Shown here one piece after another: positions 33,720-41,964 of a stretch of DNA of 64,000 nt. Source of the stretch: JAKCDU01 sp035551615 (lineage in GTDB: Bacteria > Actinomycetota > Acidimicrobiia > Acidimicrobiales > Palsa-688). The stretch spans positions 1 to 64,000 of the forward strand of contig DASZNC010000047.1 of NCBI GenBank assembly GCA_035551615.1. Direction: 5' to 3'. Every line of letters starts with the position of its first letter. Position 1 is the stretch's first letter. The notes under the pieces are model-generated. The model was not told the DNA's origin, made no database searches, and saw only the letters and a program-made list of their open reading frames with translations. Position numbers and translations under genes: made by a program.

Positions 33720-34936
33720 AGGTTCACTCCTTTGACCTTCAGCACATCGACGACCGCCTGGTCGAGGCGTTCCTCCGGGAGGGTCCCGGCCGATACCGCC
33801 TGGGTGATGGCGGTGAGGATGGCCCGGGTCTCGGCCTGCAGGGGGCCCGGGGCCAGCTGCGCCGTCTCGGCCGGGGTGAGGGTGGACCCGAACAGCACCA
33901 TGTCGGCGCCCGCCTCGATCGACGCCACCGCCGCGTCGGGGACGGAGTAGCCGGCCGAACTGATGGCGCCGGCGGTCAGGCTGTCGGTCATCACCAGACC
34001 CCCGAAGTGCATCTGATCCCGCAGTAGCCCGGTGATCACCGCCGAGGACACCGACGCCGGCCGGCTGGTCAGACCCGGAACCGTGGCGTTGGCCACCATC
34101 ACCGCCCTCACCTCCGATCCGATCGCCTGAGCGAAGGGAAGGAGTCCGGCCGCCCGCAGCTGGGCGATCGGCCGCGTCTGCGCCGCCCCGTAGTCGGTAT
34201 TGCCGGAGGCCTGGCCCAGGCCCGGGAAATGCTTGACGACGGCCACCACCCCGCCGGCCGCCAATCCTTTGGCAAACGCAATGCCATAACTTGCCGCAGT
34301 CGCCGGCACGGTGCTGAACGACCGCGGCCCGTCCGGATCCCGTTCGGTCAACTGGGCGCCCCCGTCCAGGTCCAGGACCGGGGCCAGATCGACGGTCACG
34401 CCGAGCGCCTTCATCTGCGCGGCCACTGCGGCCGCAGCCTGCTCCACCTGGCCAGGGGTCATGGTGGCGGCCATCTGACGGGGCCAGGGCAGAGAATTCA
34501 CATCGGGGACGAGCCGCTGGACGCCGCCCCCCTCCTCATCGGCCATGACCATTGGGGCCGGCCCGGGCCGGTCGCCGGTCGCGGCCTGGAGGTCGGTCTT
34601 GAGTGACGCCGCCCCCGGCACGCTCCCGATCAGGAGGATGCCGCCGGCCTGCAGGTTGACCGCCACCGAGACTGACGCCGACTGCCCCTGAAACACCGGC
34701 ACGGCGACCAGCTGAGCGGCCCGACGGGCGACCGGCCACCGGGCGATCACGGTCGCGTTGCTGCAGGTCGGCGGGGTCGACGGGAGCGTCACCGACCGGC
34801 TGGTCGCCGTCCCCGCCGGGCTGACCGACGAGGGCGGCGCCGACGGAGCGGCGGTCGGGGCCGGGGATCCGGACTCGGGATGGCCCGACGAGCAGGCGGC
34901 CGCCAGGACGGCGACGGCGACCAGCCACGCTCTCAC
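33710..34936 (-). CDS. Glycoside hydrolase family 3 lipoprotein (LpqI/NagZ-like)
   Basis: A 408-residue lipoprotein with a signal ending in the lipobox LAAAC. The GH3 N-domain shows MVMADEEGGGVQRLVP (substrate site), VDLAPVLDLD, VVKHFPGLGQASGNTDYG, and VMTDSLTAGAI with the nucleophile Asp. NagZ enzymes use a D-S-H His as acid/base; here the loop reads GNTDYG, so that His is not visible. It probably trims cell-wall glycans outside the membrane, in peptidoglycan recycling (inference). The GTG at 34936 overlaps the TetR stop as GTGA. Confidence 0.85.
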   Translation of the reverse strand: MRAWLVAVAVLAAACSSGHPESGSPAPTAAPSAPPSSVSPAGTATSRSVTLPSTPPTCSNATVIARWPVARRAAQLVAVPVFQGQSASVSVAVNLQAGGILLIGSVPGAASLKTDLQAATGDRPGPAPMVMADEEGGGVQRLVPDVNSLPWPRQMAATMTPGQVEQAAAAVAAQMKALGVTVDLAPVLDLDGGAQLTERDPDGPRSFSTVPATAASYGIAFAKGLAAGGVVAVVKHFPGLGQASGNTDYGAAQTRPIAQLRAAGLLPFAQAIGSEVRAVMVANATVPGLTSRPASVSSAVITGLLRDQMHFGGLVMTDSLTAGAISSAGYSVPDAAVASIEAGADMVLFGSTLTPAETAQLAPGPLQAETRAILTAITQAVSAGTLPEERLDQAVVDVLKVKGVNLCS

Positions 34937-35547
34937 TTCGGTTCGGGGGCCTCCCCGGCGACGGTCGTGAAACCGTCGGCTATGCGGTAGATCACATCCG
35001 CCCAACCGGGTCGGGGGATCGCCGGCAGATCGGCCGGCGCCATCAACAGGGCACCCAGCATCAACATCACGCAGAACCGAGCGACCCCTTGGGCGTCCAG
35101 GTCCTCATCGATGCGCCCGGCCTGCTGGTCGTCGCGGATGAGGGCGCTCAGCCAATCCAACCCCTCGGCCAGGTGGCGGGAGGTCACGTCGGCCACCTCG
35201 GGATCGCGCCGGGAGGCCACCAGCGCCTCCACCATCAACCCGCCCCTCCCGGCCGGCACCCGGTCGAGGTGCCGTCCGATGTCGGCCAGCAGGTCGGCGA
35301 TCGAGTGCCCCTCGGCCCCGGCGAACAGCTCCTCGATCTCCTTGGCGCCCCGTTCAGTCAGTGCTGCTGACAGCAAATCCGACTTGGAGCGGAAGTGCCC
35401 GTAGAGGGCGCCGTTGCTCAGATCCGCGCCGGCGGCGATGTCGGCCACCCTCGTACCTTCAAACCCCCGGCGGTCGAATTCCGATGCCGCCGCGTCGAGC
35501 AGGCGCTGTCGGGTGTCCTCCGCACGGAGGCCGGCGATGCGGCCCAT
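34933..35547 (-). CDS. TetR family transcriptional regulator
   Basis: A 204-residue TetR regulator. The helix-turn-helix covers about 28-50 (EGTRVADIAAGADLSNGALYGHF), then RSKSDLLSAAL. The C-domain has LEGLDWLSALIRDDQQAGRI and ARFCVMLMLGALLM. It is coupled to the GH3 gene and lies 11 bp after the metal-dependent hydrolase gene. TAGGCT (35556-35561) is 8 nt before the ATG at 35547 and overlaps the upstream gene's stop codon, so an internal leaderless promoter is likely. It may also bind the AT-rich palindrome at 36418-36439. Confidence 0.87.
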   Translation of the reverse strand: MGRIAGLRAEDTRQRLLDAAASEFDRRGFEGTRVADIAAGADLSNGALYGHFRSKSDLLSAALTERGAKEIEELFAGAEGHSIADLLADIGRHLDRVPAGRGGLMVEALVASRRDPEVADVTSRHLAEGLDWLSALIRDDQQAGRIDEDLDAQGVARFCVMLMLGALLMAPADLPAIPRPGWADVIYRIADGFTTVAGEAPEPK

Positions 35548-35558
35548 ATGGCGCCAGC

Positions 35559-36434
35559 CTAGGCGGCGGCGCCGGCCAACTTGTCGTTCAGCGTCCCGTC
35601 GGCACCGAACAGCCGGTCCCGCCACTCGGCGACCAGTTGGTCGGTCTCGTGGTCGTCGGGATGGAAGTCGGGCCGGTCGTAGTCCTTCAACCGCAGCCAC
35701 AGGTCCCGGCTGAAGATGGGCGAGTGACGAACCCGCCGCCAGCTCTGGCGCAGCCGGCCGGGCCGGTACGTCTCCCGATCGGCCAGGAGGGCGAAGGCGA
35801 TCTGGACGACCAGACCGAGGATGAACCCGACCCGCAGGAACTTCATCGTGACCACCCGGGTCCGCTCGCTACCGCCGATGGCCCGATACACGTCGAAGGA
35901 AACGGCCTTGTGCTCGGACTCCTCCAGCGCATGCCACACGAACAGGTCCCGCACCGAGGGGGCGCCGAACAGCTCTCTTGTCTCCTCGCTGGTGAGCACC
36001 AGTTCGGCCAGAGTGGCGGTGAAGTGTTCCAACGCGGCGGTGGCGGCCAGATTGGACGTGGGCGTCAGGATCCGCTCCCGCAGGGCCACGGCCCGGCGGA
36101 CGAACTTCTCCACCCGCTTGGTCGGGTAGCCCAACTCCGCCAACCGGTCGTTGAACACCCGGTGCTCACGCCCGTGCACCGATTCCTGGCCGATGAAGCC
36201 GGCCACCTGCCGCTTCAACTCCGGCTCCGTCACCTGGTCCCGGAAGCGGCGCACCGACCTGACGAAGAAATCCTCGCCGTCGGGGAACACCGCCGACAGC
36301 GCCACCGCTAAGTGGCTCAGGATCAGGTCGCCGTCGACGGCGAAGTGCTTGGGCAGGTCGGCGAAGGACTCTTCGAAGTCCATCCGACGGGTGGGCACCG
36401 AGCGGGTCATGGACCTTATTAAAAGACTGTTCAT
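35559..36434 (-). CDS. Predicted metal-dependent hydrolase (PF10118 family)
   Basis: A 291-residue helical protein. Repeated Glu/His motifs QESVHGREH, ALEHFTATLAEL and WHALEESEHKAVSFD match the PF10118 family, predicted to be di-iron ferritin-like or metal-dependent hydrolases of unknown substrate. A hydrophobic segment (FLRVGFILGLVVQIAFALL) suggests membrane association. The ATG at 36434 is the longest start; the next one at 36410 would leave the AT-rich palindrome 36418-36439 wholly upstream and is a serious alternative. It heads the TetR-GH3-YfcE gene string. Confidence 0.82.
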   Translation of the reverse strand: MNSLLIRSMTRSVPTRRMDFEESFADLPKHFAVDGDLILSHLAVALSAVFPDGEDFFVRSVRRFRDQVTEPELKRQVAGFIGQESVHGREHRVFNDRLAELGYPTKRVEKFVRRAVALRERILTPTSNLAATAALEHFTATLAELVLTSEETRELFGAPSVRDLFVWHALEESEHKAVSFDVYRAIGGSERTRVVTMKFLRVGFILGLVVQIAFALLADRETYRPGRLRQSWRRVRHSPIFSRDLWLRLKDYDRPDFHPDDHETDQLVAEWRDRLFGADGTLNDKLAGAAA

Positions 36435-36439
36435 TTAAT
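36418..36439. promoter_or_regulatory. AT-rich imperfect palindrome at the hydrolase start
   Basis: ATTAAA and TTTAAT flank a 10-nt centre (AGACTGTTCA) at 36418-36439, surrounded by GC-rich DNA. It spans the first ATG of the metal-dependent hydrolase. It is a candidate operator for the TetR protein encoded next. Confidence 0.5.
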
Positions 36440-36456
36440 CCGTCAAGAGACGTCGG

Positions 36457-36819
36457 TCACGTCTTCGCCTGCCGCCTGAGCTGGATGATCCGGGTGGCCC
36501 CACCGGCGAACATGATCAGCCCGCCCAGCACGGTGGCCAGCAGCAGGTCGACGGCTAGCGGCACGGACCAGGTGGCCCAGAAGAAGTGAACCCGTACCGA
36601 CCGGAGGTTCTGGAGGATGAACACCAACAGGACGATGAGGAAGAACAAGCCGGCGGCCAGCGCCGCCCATGTCGCCGACGCCCGGGTGTTCCGGGCCGGG
36701 TTACGCCGCCGTTGATCATCCGGTCGGCCGACGGTGCCGGCCAACTCGCTCGGCTCCACCGTGCCGGCGCCCGGGTCGATGCCGGCCTGCTCGGTCCTGA
36801 TTGCGGGGTCGTCTACCAC
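36457..36819 (-). CDS. LapA (DUF1049) domain membrane protein
   Basis: A 120-residue membrane protein. A soluble charged N-terminus of about 45 residues precedes two helices: ATWAALAAGLFFLIVLLVFI, then the LapA signature LQNLRSVRVHFFWATWSVP, then AVDLLLATVLGGLIMFAGG. A short basic tail follows. LapA/YciS-type proteins take part in lipid or envelope assembly in other bacteria; the role here is unclear. The GTG start at 36819 has a TATAT-rich stretch about 6 nt upstream. Confidence 0.85.
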   Translation of the reverse strand: MVDDPAIRTEQAGIDPGAGTVEPSELAGTVGRPDDQRRRNPARNTRASATWAALAAGLFFLIVLLVFILQNLRSVRVHFFWATWSVPLAVDLLLATVLGGLIMFAGGATRIIQLRRQAKT

Positions 36820-36840
36820 ACCGGGGATATACCCACCAGG

Positions 36841-37956
36841 TCAGTGACTACGCGCCAGCACCCACTTGTTGCCGCCGGACGCCTTGGCCTCGTACAACGC
36901 CCGGTCGGCCGCCGCGACCAACGCCCCGGCATCGACGGGACCCTCGGGATGGGCCACCGCCACTCCGGCGCTCAGCGTCACCTGCTGGGGCAGCTCACCG
37001 AAATCGCCGGCCCGGAACGGGCGCCCGACGGTGCGCACGCACCGCTCGGCCACCGACGCCGCCTCGCGTTCGTCCGCCACCCGGGCCACGACGATGAACT
37101 CATCGCCGCCCAAGCGGGCCACGTCGTCTCCGGTGCGGATGGCGGACCGGAGCCGGCCGGCCATGCCCAGGAGCACCTCGTCGCCGGCGCCGTGGCCGAA
37201 ACGGTCGTTGACCTCCTTGAACCCGTCGGCGTCGCAGATGATCACCGCGATCGGCCCGGATTGGGCCATGCGCTCGAGCGCCGTCTTCAGCCGGCGATCT
37301 CCGCCCCGGCGGTTCAGCAACCCGGTCAGCGGATCGAGTTCGGCTTCCCGCCGCTGCTCCTCGAGCGCCCGCAGGTCGCTCGTGATGTCCTCGATGGTGC
37401 AGACCATGCACACCTGGGGGTCACCGGTGTCGATACGGCGGATGGACGTGCGGGCCCAGCCCTCCGACCCGTCGCTGCGCAGGTACCGGTGTTCCACCAC
37501 GACCGGGCCGCCGCCGGTGGCCGCCTTCTGGCTCATCAGGGCCAGGCGGGCCGGGTACGGCGGTGCGGCCAGGATGGTGACCGGGCTGCTCCGCAACTCG
37601 TCGCCGGTCCGGCCCAGGATCCGCACCAGCTCGCGATTGGCGTCGACTATGCGCAACTCGCCGTCCAGCAGGGCGATGGCGATGGGCGCCTCGGCGAAGA
37701 CCCGCCGGTAGAGGGAGGGGGACGATTCCCGGACATCGAAGTCCAGGTCGTCCCGGCCGATCTGCAGGCGGGGCGGGCGGCGCCGCCGGGCCCGGGTCGC
37801 CAGTTGGATACGCCGGGCCAGACGCTTGGACCAGGGCGATTTCGGGCCGGCCGGGACCGGTGTGTCGGGGCGCACGACAGCAACTTGGGGTTCTACGGGC
37901 TGGTCCGCGGATCTCACATCCTTCGGACCGCCGAGCCTGGTAGCCCCGGGTTCCAT
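36841..37956 (-). CDS. PAS-GGDEF diguanylate cyclase
   Basis: A 371-residue cytoplasmic signalling protein. A basic, low-complexity N-terminus leads to a PAS domain at about 82-195 (FAEAPIAIALLDGELRIVDA, GWARTSIRRIDTGD). The GGDEF domain begins DPLTGLLNRRGGD and has an intact GGDEF at 283-287 with RTGD five residues before it as an inhibitory site. It should make c-di-GMP under PAS control. TAGGAT lies 9 nt before ATG 37956, so a near-leaderless message is plausible. It reads toward the LapA gene 21 bp away. Confidence 0.88.
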   Translation of the reverse strand: MEPGATRLGGPKDVRSADQPVEPQVAVVRPDTPVPAGPKSPWSKRLARRIQLATRARRRRPPRLQIGRDDLDFDVRESSPSLYRRVFAEAPIAIALLDGELRIVDANRELVRILGRTGDELRSSPVTILAAPPYPARLALMSQKAATGGGPVVVEHRYLRSDGSEGWARTSIRRIDTGDPQVCMVCTIEDITSDLRALEEQRREAELDPLTGLLNRRGGDRRLKTALERMAQSGPIAVIICDADGFKEVNDRFGHGAGDEVLLGMAGRLRSAIRTGDDVARLGGDEFIVVARVADEREAASVAERCVRTVGRPFRAGDFGELPQQVTLSAGVAVAHPEGPVDAGALVAAADRALYEAKASGGNKWVLARSH

Positions 37957-38048
37957 GTCGGTCGGATCCTACCCAGACCTATACATATCGTATGGGCCTC
38001 GCCCAGCCGAAAGTGCAATTCTAAATGCACAAAGGCGAATAGCCCGAA

Positions 38049-38537
38049 TCAGCCGGGCAACACGGCCTCAATGGCCGAAATCAGCTCCGGCGCCTCCGGC
38101 GTCACCTGCGGGCGGAACCGGCCGGCGATATTTCCGTCCGGGCCGATCAGGAACTTCTCGAAGTTCCACTTGACGTCGCCCGCTTCGCCGTCGGCGTCAG
38201 CCTGCTCGGTCAGCTCGGCGTAGAGGGGATGACGGTTCTCACCGTTGACATCGACCTTCTCCGTCATGGGGAAGGTGACCCCGTAGGTGGTGCTGCAGAA
38301 GCCGGCGATCTCCTCGGCCGAGCCCGGCTCCTGGCCGGCGAACTGGTTGCACGGCACGCCCAGCACGCTGAAGCCCCGGTCCTTGTACCGCTCGTGCAGT
38401 TCCTCGAGCCCGGCATACTGCGGGGTCAGGCCGCACTTGGAGGCCACATTGACGACCAGGGTGGCCTTGCCGGCGAACTGGTCGAGATCGAGCGGTCCGC
38501 CGTCGAGGGCGGCGATGTTGGCGTCGGTTAGCGACAT
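38049..38537 (-). CDS. Glutathione peroxidase family (thioredoxin-dependent type)
   Basis: A 162-residue peroxidase. The peroxidatic Cys35 lies in NVASKCGLTPQY. The resolving-type loop segment VPCNQFAGQEPG carries Gln65 and Cys63, and KWNFEKFLIGPDG holds the conserved Trp and Asn of the active site. Actinobacteria lack glutathione, so thioredoxin or mycothiol-linked reduction is likely (family knowledge). The ATG at 38537 starts MSLTDANIAALDGG; an in-frame ATG 15 nt upstream exists. Confidence 0.88.
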   Translation of the reverse strand: MSLTDANIAALDGGPLDLDQFAGKATLVVNVASKCGLTPQYAGLEELHERYKDRGFSVLGVPCNQFAGQEPGSAEEIAGFCSTTYGVTFPMTEKVDVNGENRHPLYAELTEQADADGEAGDVKWNFEKFLIGPDGNIAGRFRPQVTPEAPELISAIEAVLPG

Positions 38538-38590
38538 ACGGTTCCCAACCACCGGTTCCAGCCCGGCATTCCCGGGCCCGTGATACCCAC

Positions 38591-39436
38591 TCAGACGGCA
38601 CGGTCGAGCCGGTGGGACTCGAGGAACCGGCGGCTGATATCGCGGCTCTCGGCGATCAGCCGACGGGTCTGGTCGAAGTTGGTTATCGGTATGTGGGACG
38701 TACGGGCGCCGGGCACGGCGATGACCCGCTGTCCGGGCCGGGCCAGGGCGGCCGGCTCGGGCAGCCGGGCGTAGCGACTGATGTCGAAACTGCGAATGAG
38801 CACCTCTAGGGCGTTCGGGCGGCCCGTCTGCCGCTCGGGGCCGGCCGGTTCACCGAGTACGTAGACCGTCGACGCGTCCAGGTCGATGGCCCGCCCGATC
38901 GGCACCGGCTCCAGCACGCCGCCGTCCACGTGGCGGTGGCCGTCCAGGACGGCGGGCGGGAACAGTCCGGGCAGGCACGCACTCGCGTAGAGCATCGTCG
39001 CCGCTGGTCCGCGGCCCCACCACCGGGCGACGCCGAACTCGAGGTCGGTGGTCACCACCTGGATGGGAACCAATGCGTCTTCGAGCCGCTCCAGTGGGCA
39101 GAACCGGGCTATCAGCGACCGGAGGGGGGCCGGTGTGTAGATGTGGTCCCGGCGCATGACCAGGCGGGCCAGTGTGTAGTACCGGTTGCGGCCGAACACG
39201 TCGCTGCGGCTGAGGCCCTGCCAGATCCCGGCCAGCTCGGCCACCCGGTCCGGCGTCGGCCCTATCGACAGGTAGGCCGCGTTGAGCGCGCCGACGGAGG
39301 AACCCACGACCACGTCGGGCACGATCCCGGCTTCGATCAGGCTGGCCAGGATGCCGACCTGGGCGGCGCCCGTGCTCCCGCCGCTCGGAAAGACGAACGC
39401 GGTGTCGGCCGGTCGGCCTCGGTCCTGGGTGGTCAC
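38591..39436 (-). CDS. Patatin-like phospholipase family protein
   Basis: A 281-residue patatin-fold protein. The glycine-rich loop is PSGGSTGAAQVG (17-28), the nucleophile Ser47 is in VVGSSVGALNAAY, and the dyad Asp is in HRHVDGGVLEPVPI near residue 170. It differs from the patatin at 13182 in length and in the central region. It overlaps the end of the glycosyltransferase gene by 4 bp and is likely translated with it, suggesting a joint role in lipid or glycolipid metabolism (inference). Confidence 0.87.
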   Translation of the reverse strand: MTTQDRGRPADTAFVFPSGGSTGAAQVGILASLIEAGIVPDVVVGSSVGALNAAYLSIGPTPDRVAELAGIWQGLSRSDVFGRNRYYTLARLVMRRDHIYTPAPLRSLIARFCPLERLEDALVPIQVVTTDLEFGVARWWGRGPAATMLYASACLPGLFPPAVLDGHRHVDGGVLEPVPIGRAIDLDASTVYVLGEPAGPERQTGRPNALEVLIRSFDISRYARLPEPAALARPGQRVIAVPGARTSHIPITNFDQTRRLIAESRDISRRFLESHRLDRAV

Positions 39437-40551
39437 GCCGCCCGCCGGGGCCGGACAATCCCCAGGACCGACTCGTAGTGGCCCAGGAGATCGTCACCGA
39501 CGGCTACCCAGCTACGGCCCTCCACCGACCGCCGGGCCCGCGCCGCCATCGTCGCCCTCAGCGGTGGATCGGCAGCCAGGTGGGCCACCGCCTGGCTCAC
39601 CAGATCGGCCGCGCCGGGTGGGTAGAGCAGCCCGTTGTCGCCGTGGCGGACCAGGTCCACCGGACCGCCGGCCGCCGGCGCGACGACCGGCACCCCCGAC
39701 GCCAGCGCCTCCTGGATGGCCTGGCAGAACGTCTCGTCGGCCCCGGTGTGGACGAAGAGATCGAGGGAAGCCAAATGGGCCGACAGCTCGGCGCCGCTCT
39801 GGAATCCGGTGAAGGTGGCCCGGGGCATGGCCCGGCGCAACCTGGTGGCCGACGGTCCGTCGCCGATGATCACCGTCCTGACCCCGACGCGGCGGCTCAA
39901 CGGTTCGAGCAGGTGCACCTGCTTCTCCGCGGCCAGGCGGCCCATGTAACCGGCCACCAACTCCCCCTGGGGCGAGAACCGCCGACGGAGCAGGGAGCTG
40001 CGATGGCTCGGATGGAAGCGGTCGAGGTCCACCCCCCGACCCCACATGCCGACCGGATCGATGCCATGGCTGCGCAGGGTCCAGGCGGCCAGCGTCGATG
40101 GGGCGAGCGTCAGGTCGCTCTGGTTGTGGACCCACCGCATCCACCCCCAGGTAGCCCCTGATGCGAACCCGAGCCCGTACCGGGCGCCGAAGCCGGCCAG
40201 ATCCGTCTGGTAGACGGCCACCGAAGGGATGCCCAGGGTCCGGGCCGCCCGGACCCCGGCCGCGCCCAGCACGAACGGCGCCGCCAGATGGACCACATCC
40301 GGCCGGAAGCTGCGCAGGATGGCCTTCACCCGCCCGGTCGGCAAGCCGACCGACAACGACCGGTAGACCGGCAGCCCGACGGCGGGCACCCGCTCGACCG
40401 GAGTTCTCGAATAGGAGTCCGGACCGAAGCCCGGCGCGATCACCAGGGCCTCGTAGCCCCGACGTTCCAGATGCTCGACCACCCGGAGCACGGAGTTGGT
40501 GACCCCGTTGGTCTCAGGTAGGAAGCACTCGGCGACAATCGCCACCCGCAC
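39433..40551 (-). CDS. GT4 glycosyltransferase, MgtA/PimB-like mannosyltransferase
   Basis: A 372-residue GT-B enzyme. The N-domain begins VAECFLPETNGVTNSVLRV, and the C-domain has GYMGRLAAEKQVHLLEPL, VIIGDGPSATRLR and the EX7E motif in ADETFCQAIQEALASGVPVV. It resembles mycobacterial MgtA, which puts mannose on diacylglycerol-type glycolipids, and related GDP-mannose enzymes; the acceptor is unknown. TATCGT at 40560-40565 is 8 nt before the GTG, with a palindrome between. It is coupled to the downstream patatin. Confidence 0.85.
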   Translation of the reverse strand: MRVAIVAECFLPETNGVTNSVLRVVEHLERRGYEALVIAPGFGPDSYSRTPVERVPAVGLPVYRSLSVGLPTGRVKAILRSFRPDVVHLAAPFVLGAAGVRAARTLGIPSVAVYQTDLAGFGARYGLGFASGATWGWMRWVHNQSDLTLAPSTLAAWTLRSHGIDPVGMWGRGVDLDRFHPSHRSSLLRRRFSPQGELVAGYMGRLAAEKQVHLLEPLSRRVGVRTVIIGDGPSATRLRRAMPRATFTGFQSGAELSAHLASLDLFVHTGADETFCQAIQEALASGVPVVAPAAGGPVDLVRHGDNGLLYPPGAADLVSQAVAHLAADPPLRATMAARARRSVEGRSWVAVGDDLLGHYESVLGIVRPRRAA

Positions 40552-40565
40552 GTGACGTCACGATA
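40551..40565 (-). promoter_or_regulatory. Leaderless promoter with 12-bp palindrome at the GT4 gene
   Basis: TATCGT (minus strand, 40560-40565) lies 8 nt before GTG 40551. The perfect palindrome CGTGACGTCACG (40551-40562) covers the presumed start of transcription, so it could be an operator. Confidence 0.5.
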
Positions 40566-40676
40566 AGCAACGTCGGTGACGACCAGGTCGAATCCGGGCG
40601 ACCATCAGGCGAACATCGCCCGAACACTTCGTCGGTCTCCCCATTCCTCCGTGCCGGCCGTCCGTCAGGCAGGCTG

Positions 40677-41951
40677 ATGGGCATGACCGCCCGCGAGCCG
40701 GAGACCCGGACGTATCCAGGCCCGGCCTTCCGGACGATCTCCGACTACGCCTGGCGGTTGCTCGTGGTCGGTACCGTCGGCTACTTCGTCATCCGGCTCC
40801 TCTCGACCCTCTCGCTCGTGGTCATCCCGTTCGTGGTGTCGATCCTGGTCGCATCGGTGCTCCATCCCCTGTCGGCCCGCATGCGTCGGGCCGGGCTGGG
40901 GCGGGGCGTCTCCACCGTGCTGACCATGCTCAGCGCAGTCGTCGTGCTCGGCGGCCTACTCACCATCGTGATCGTCCGCGCCGCCCAGCAGGCGCCGCAG
41001 CTGGGCGACGAGATCAACAATCTGCTGCCGCACGTCAAGCACTGGCTCATCGACGGTCCCCTGAAGTTGAACGCCACCACCGTCAACAACCTCAACCAGA
41101 CGGTCAGCGACGACATCACCAAGAACTCCTCGGCCATCGCCTCCACCGCGCTGTCGACCGGGAAGACCGTGCTCGAGCTGCTGAGCGGCCTGGTCCTCGG
41201 CATCTTCTCGACTATCTTCCTCGTCTACGACGGTGACCGGGTGTGGGCCTTCCTCCTGAAGGGCGTGCCGGCAACCGCCCGGCCGGGCGTCGACGCCGCC
41301 GGCCACGCCGCCTGGCACACCGTCAGCTACTACATCCGCGGCACCCTCATCGTCGCCCTGTTCCACGGGCTGGTCGTCGCCGTGACCCTCACCATCCTGG
41401 GCGTACCTCTGGCCTTCCCCCTCGCTGTGCTGGTCGCCCTGGGCAGCCTGGTACCGCTCATAGGCGCCGTCGTGACCGGTGTCCTGGCCGTCGCGGTGGC
41501 CGGACTCTCGCAGGGCCTGGTGGCGGCCATCGTGATGACCGCCGTCCTCCTGCTCGACAACCAGATCGAGGCTCACGTCCTCCAGCCGTTCGTCGTCGGC
41601 CGGTACGTCCGCATCCACCCCTTGGCCGTGGTCCTGTCCCTGGCCGCCGGGGGCATCCTGTTCGGGCTGGTCGGTGCCATCCTGGCCGTGCCCGTGGTGG
41701 CGTGCGTCAACAGCGCCATCCGGGCCGCCCTCGCCGTCGCCGAGCGCCCGGCCATCAGCGCCGCCATCCTGGTCAAGCCGTCACAGGCGGCGGCGGCGAC
41801 CGAATCGCCGCCTCCGGGTTCGCCCCTGCACGGCCTGGAGGACCCGGCGGTGACCGCCCCGGTCCCGGACATGGCCCCCGGGGTGCCGACCGCCGACAGC
41901 GTCGGCGAGCCGCTCGCCGAGATCACGGATCCGCCCCGGGAAGGAGGGTGA
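40677..41951 (+). CDS. AI-2E family transporter (PerM-like)
   Basis: A 424-residue membrane protein with about eight helices. VVIPFVVSILVASVLHPL, IFSTIFLVYDGDRVWAFL, the YYIRGTLIVALFHG motif and LDNQIEAHVLQPFVVGRYV are hallmarks of the PerM/AI-2E family. Functions in the family range from autoinducer export to ion or glycolipid transport. A Pro/Ala-rich cytoplasmic tail of about 70 residues ends the protein. It is 13 bp before the LiaF-like gene, so the four genes to 44719 may be one operon. ATG 40677 or 40683 may be used. Confidence 0.87.
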   Translation: MGMTAREPETRTYPGPAFRTISDYAWRLLVVGTVGYFVIRLLSTLSLVVIPFVVSILVASVLHPLSARMRRAGLGRGVSTVLTMLSAVVVLGGLLTIVIVRAAQQAPQLGDEINNLLPHVKHWLIDGPLKLNATTVNNLNQTVSDDITKNSSAIASTALSTGKTVLELLSGLVLGIFSTIFLVYDGDRVWAFLLKGVPATARPGVDAAGHAAWHTVSYYIRGTLIVALFHGLVVAVTLTILGVPLAFPLAVLVALGSLVPLIGAVVTGVLAVAVAGLSQGLVAAIVMTAVLLLDNQIEAHVLQPFVVGRYVRIHPLAVVLSLAAGGILFGLVGAILAVPVVACVNSAIRAALAVAERPAISAAILVKPSQAAAATESPPPGSPLHGLEDPAVTAPVPDMAPGVPTADSVGEPLAEITDPPREGG

Positions 41952-41964
41952 TTCCAACCCGGGG

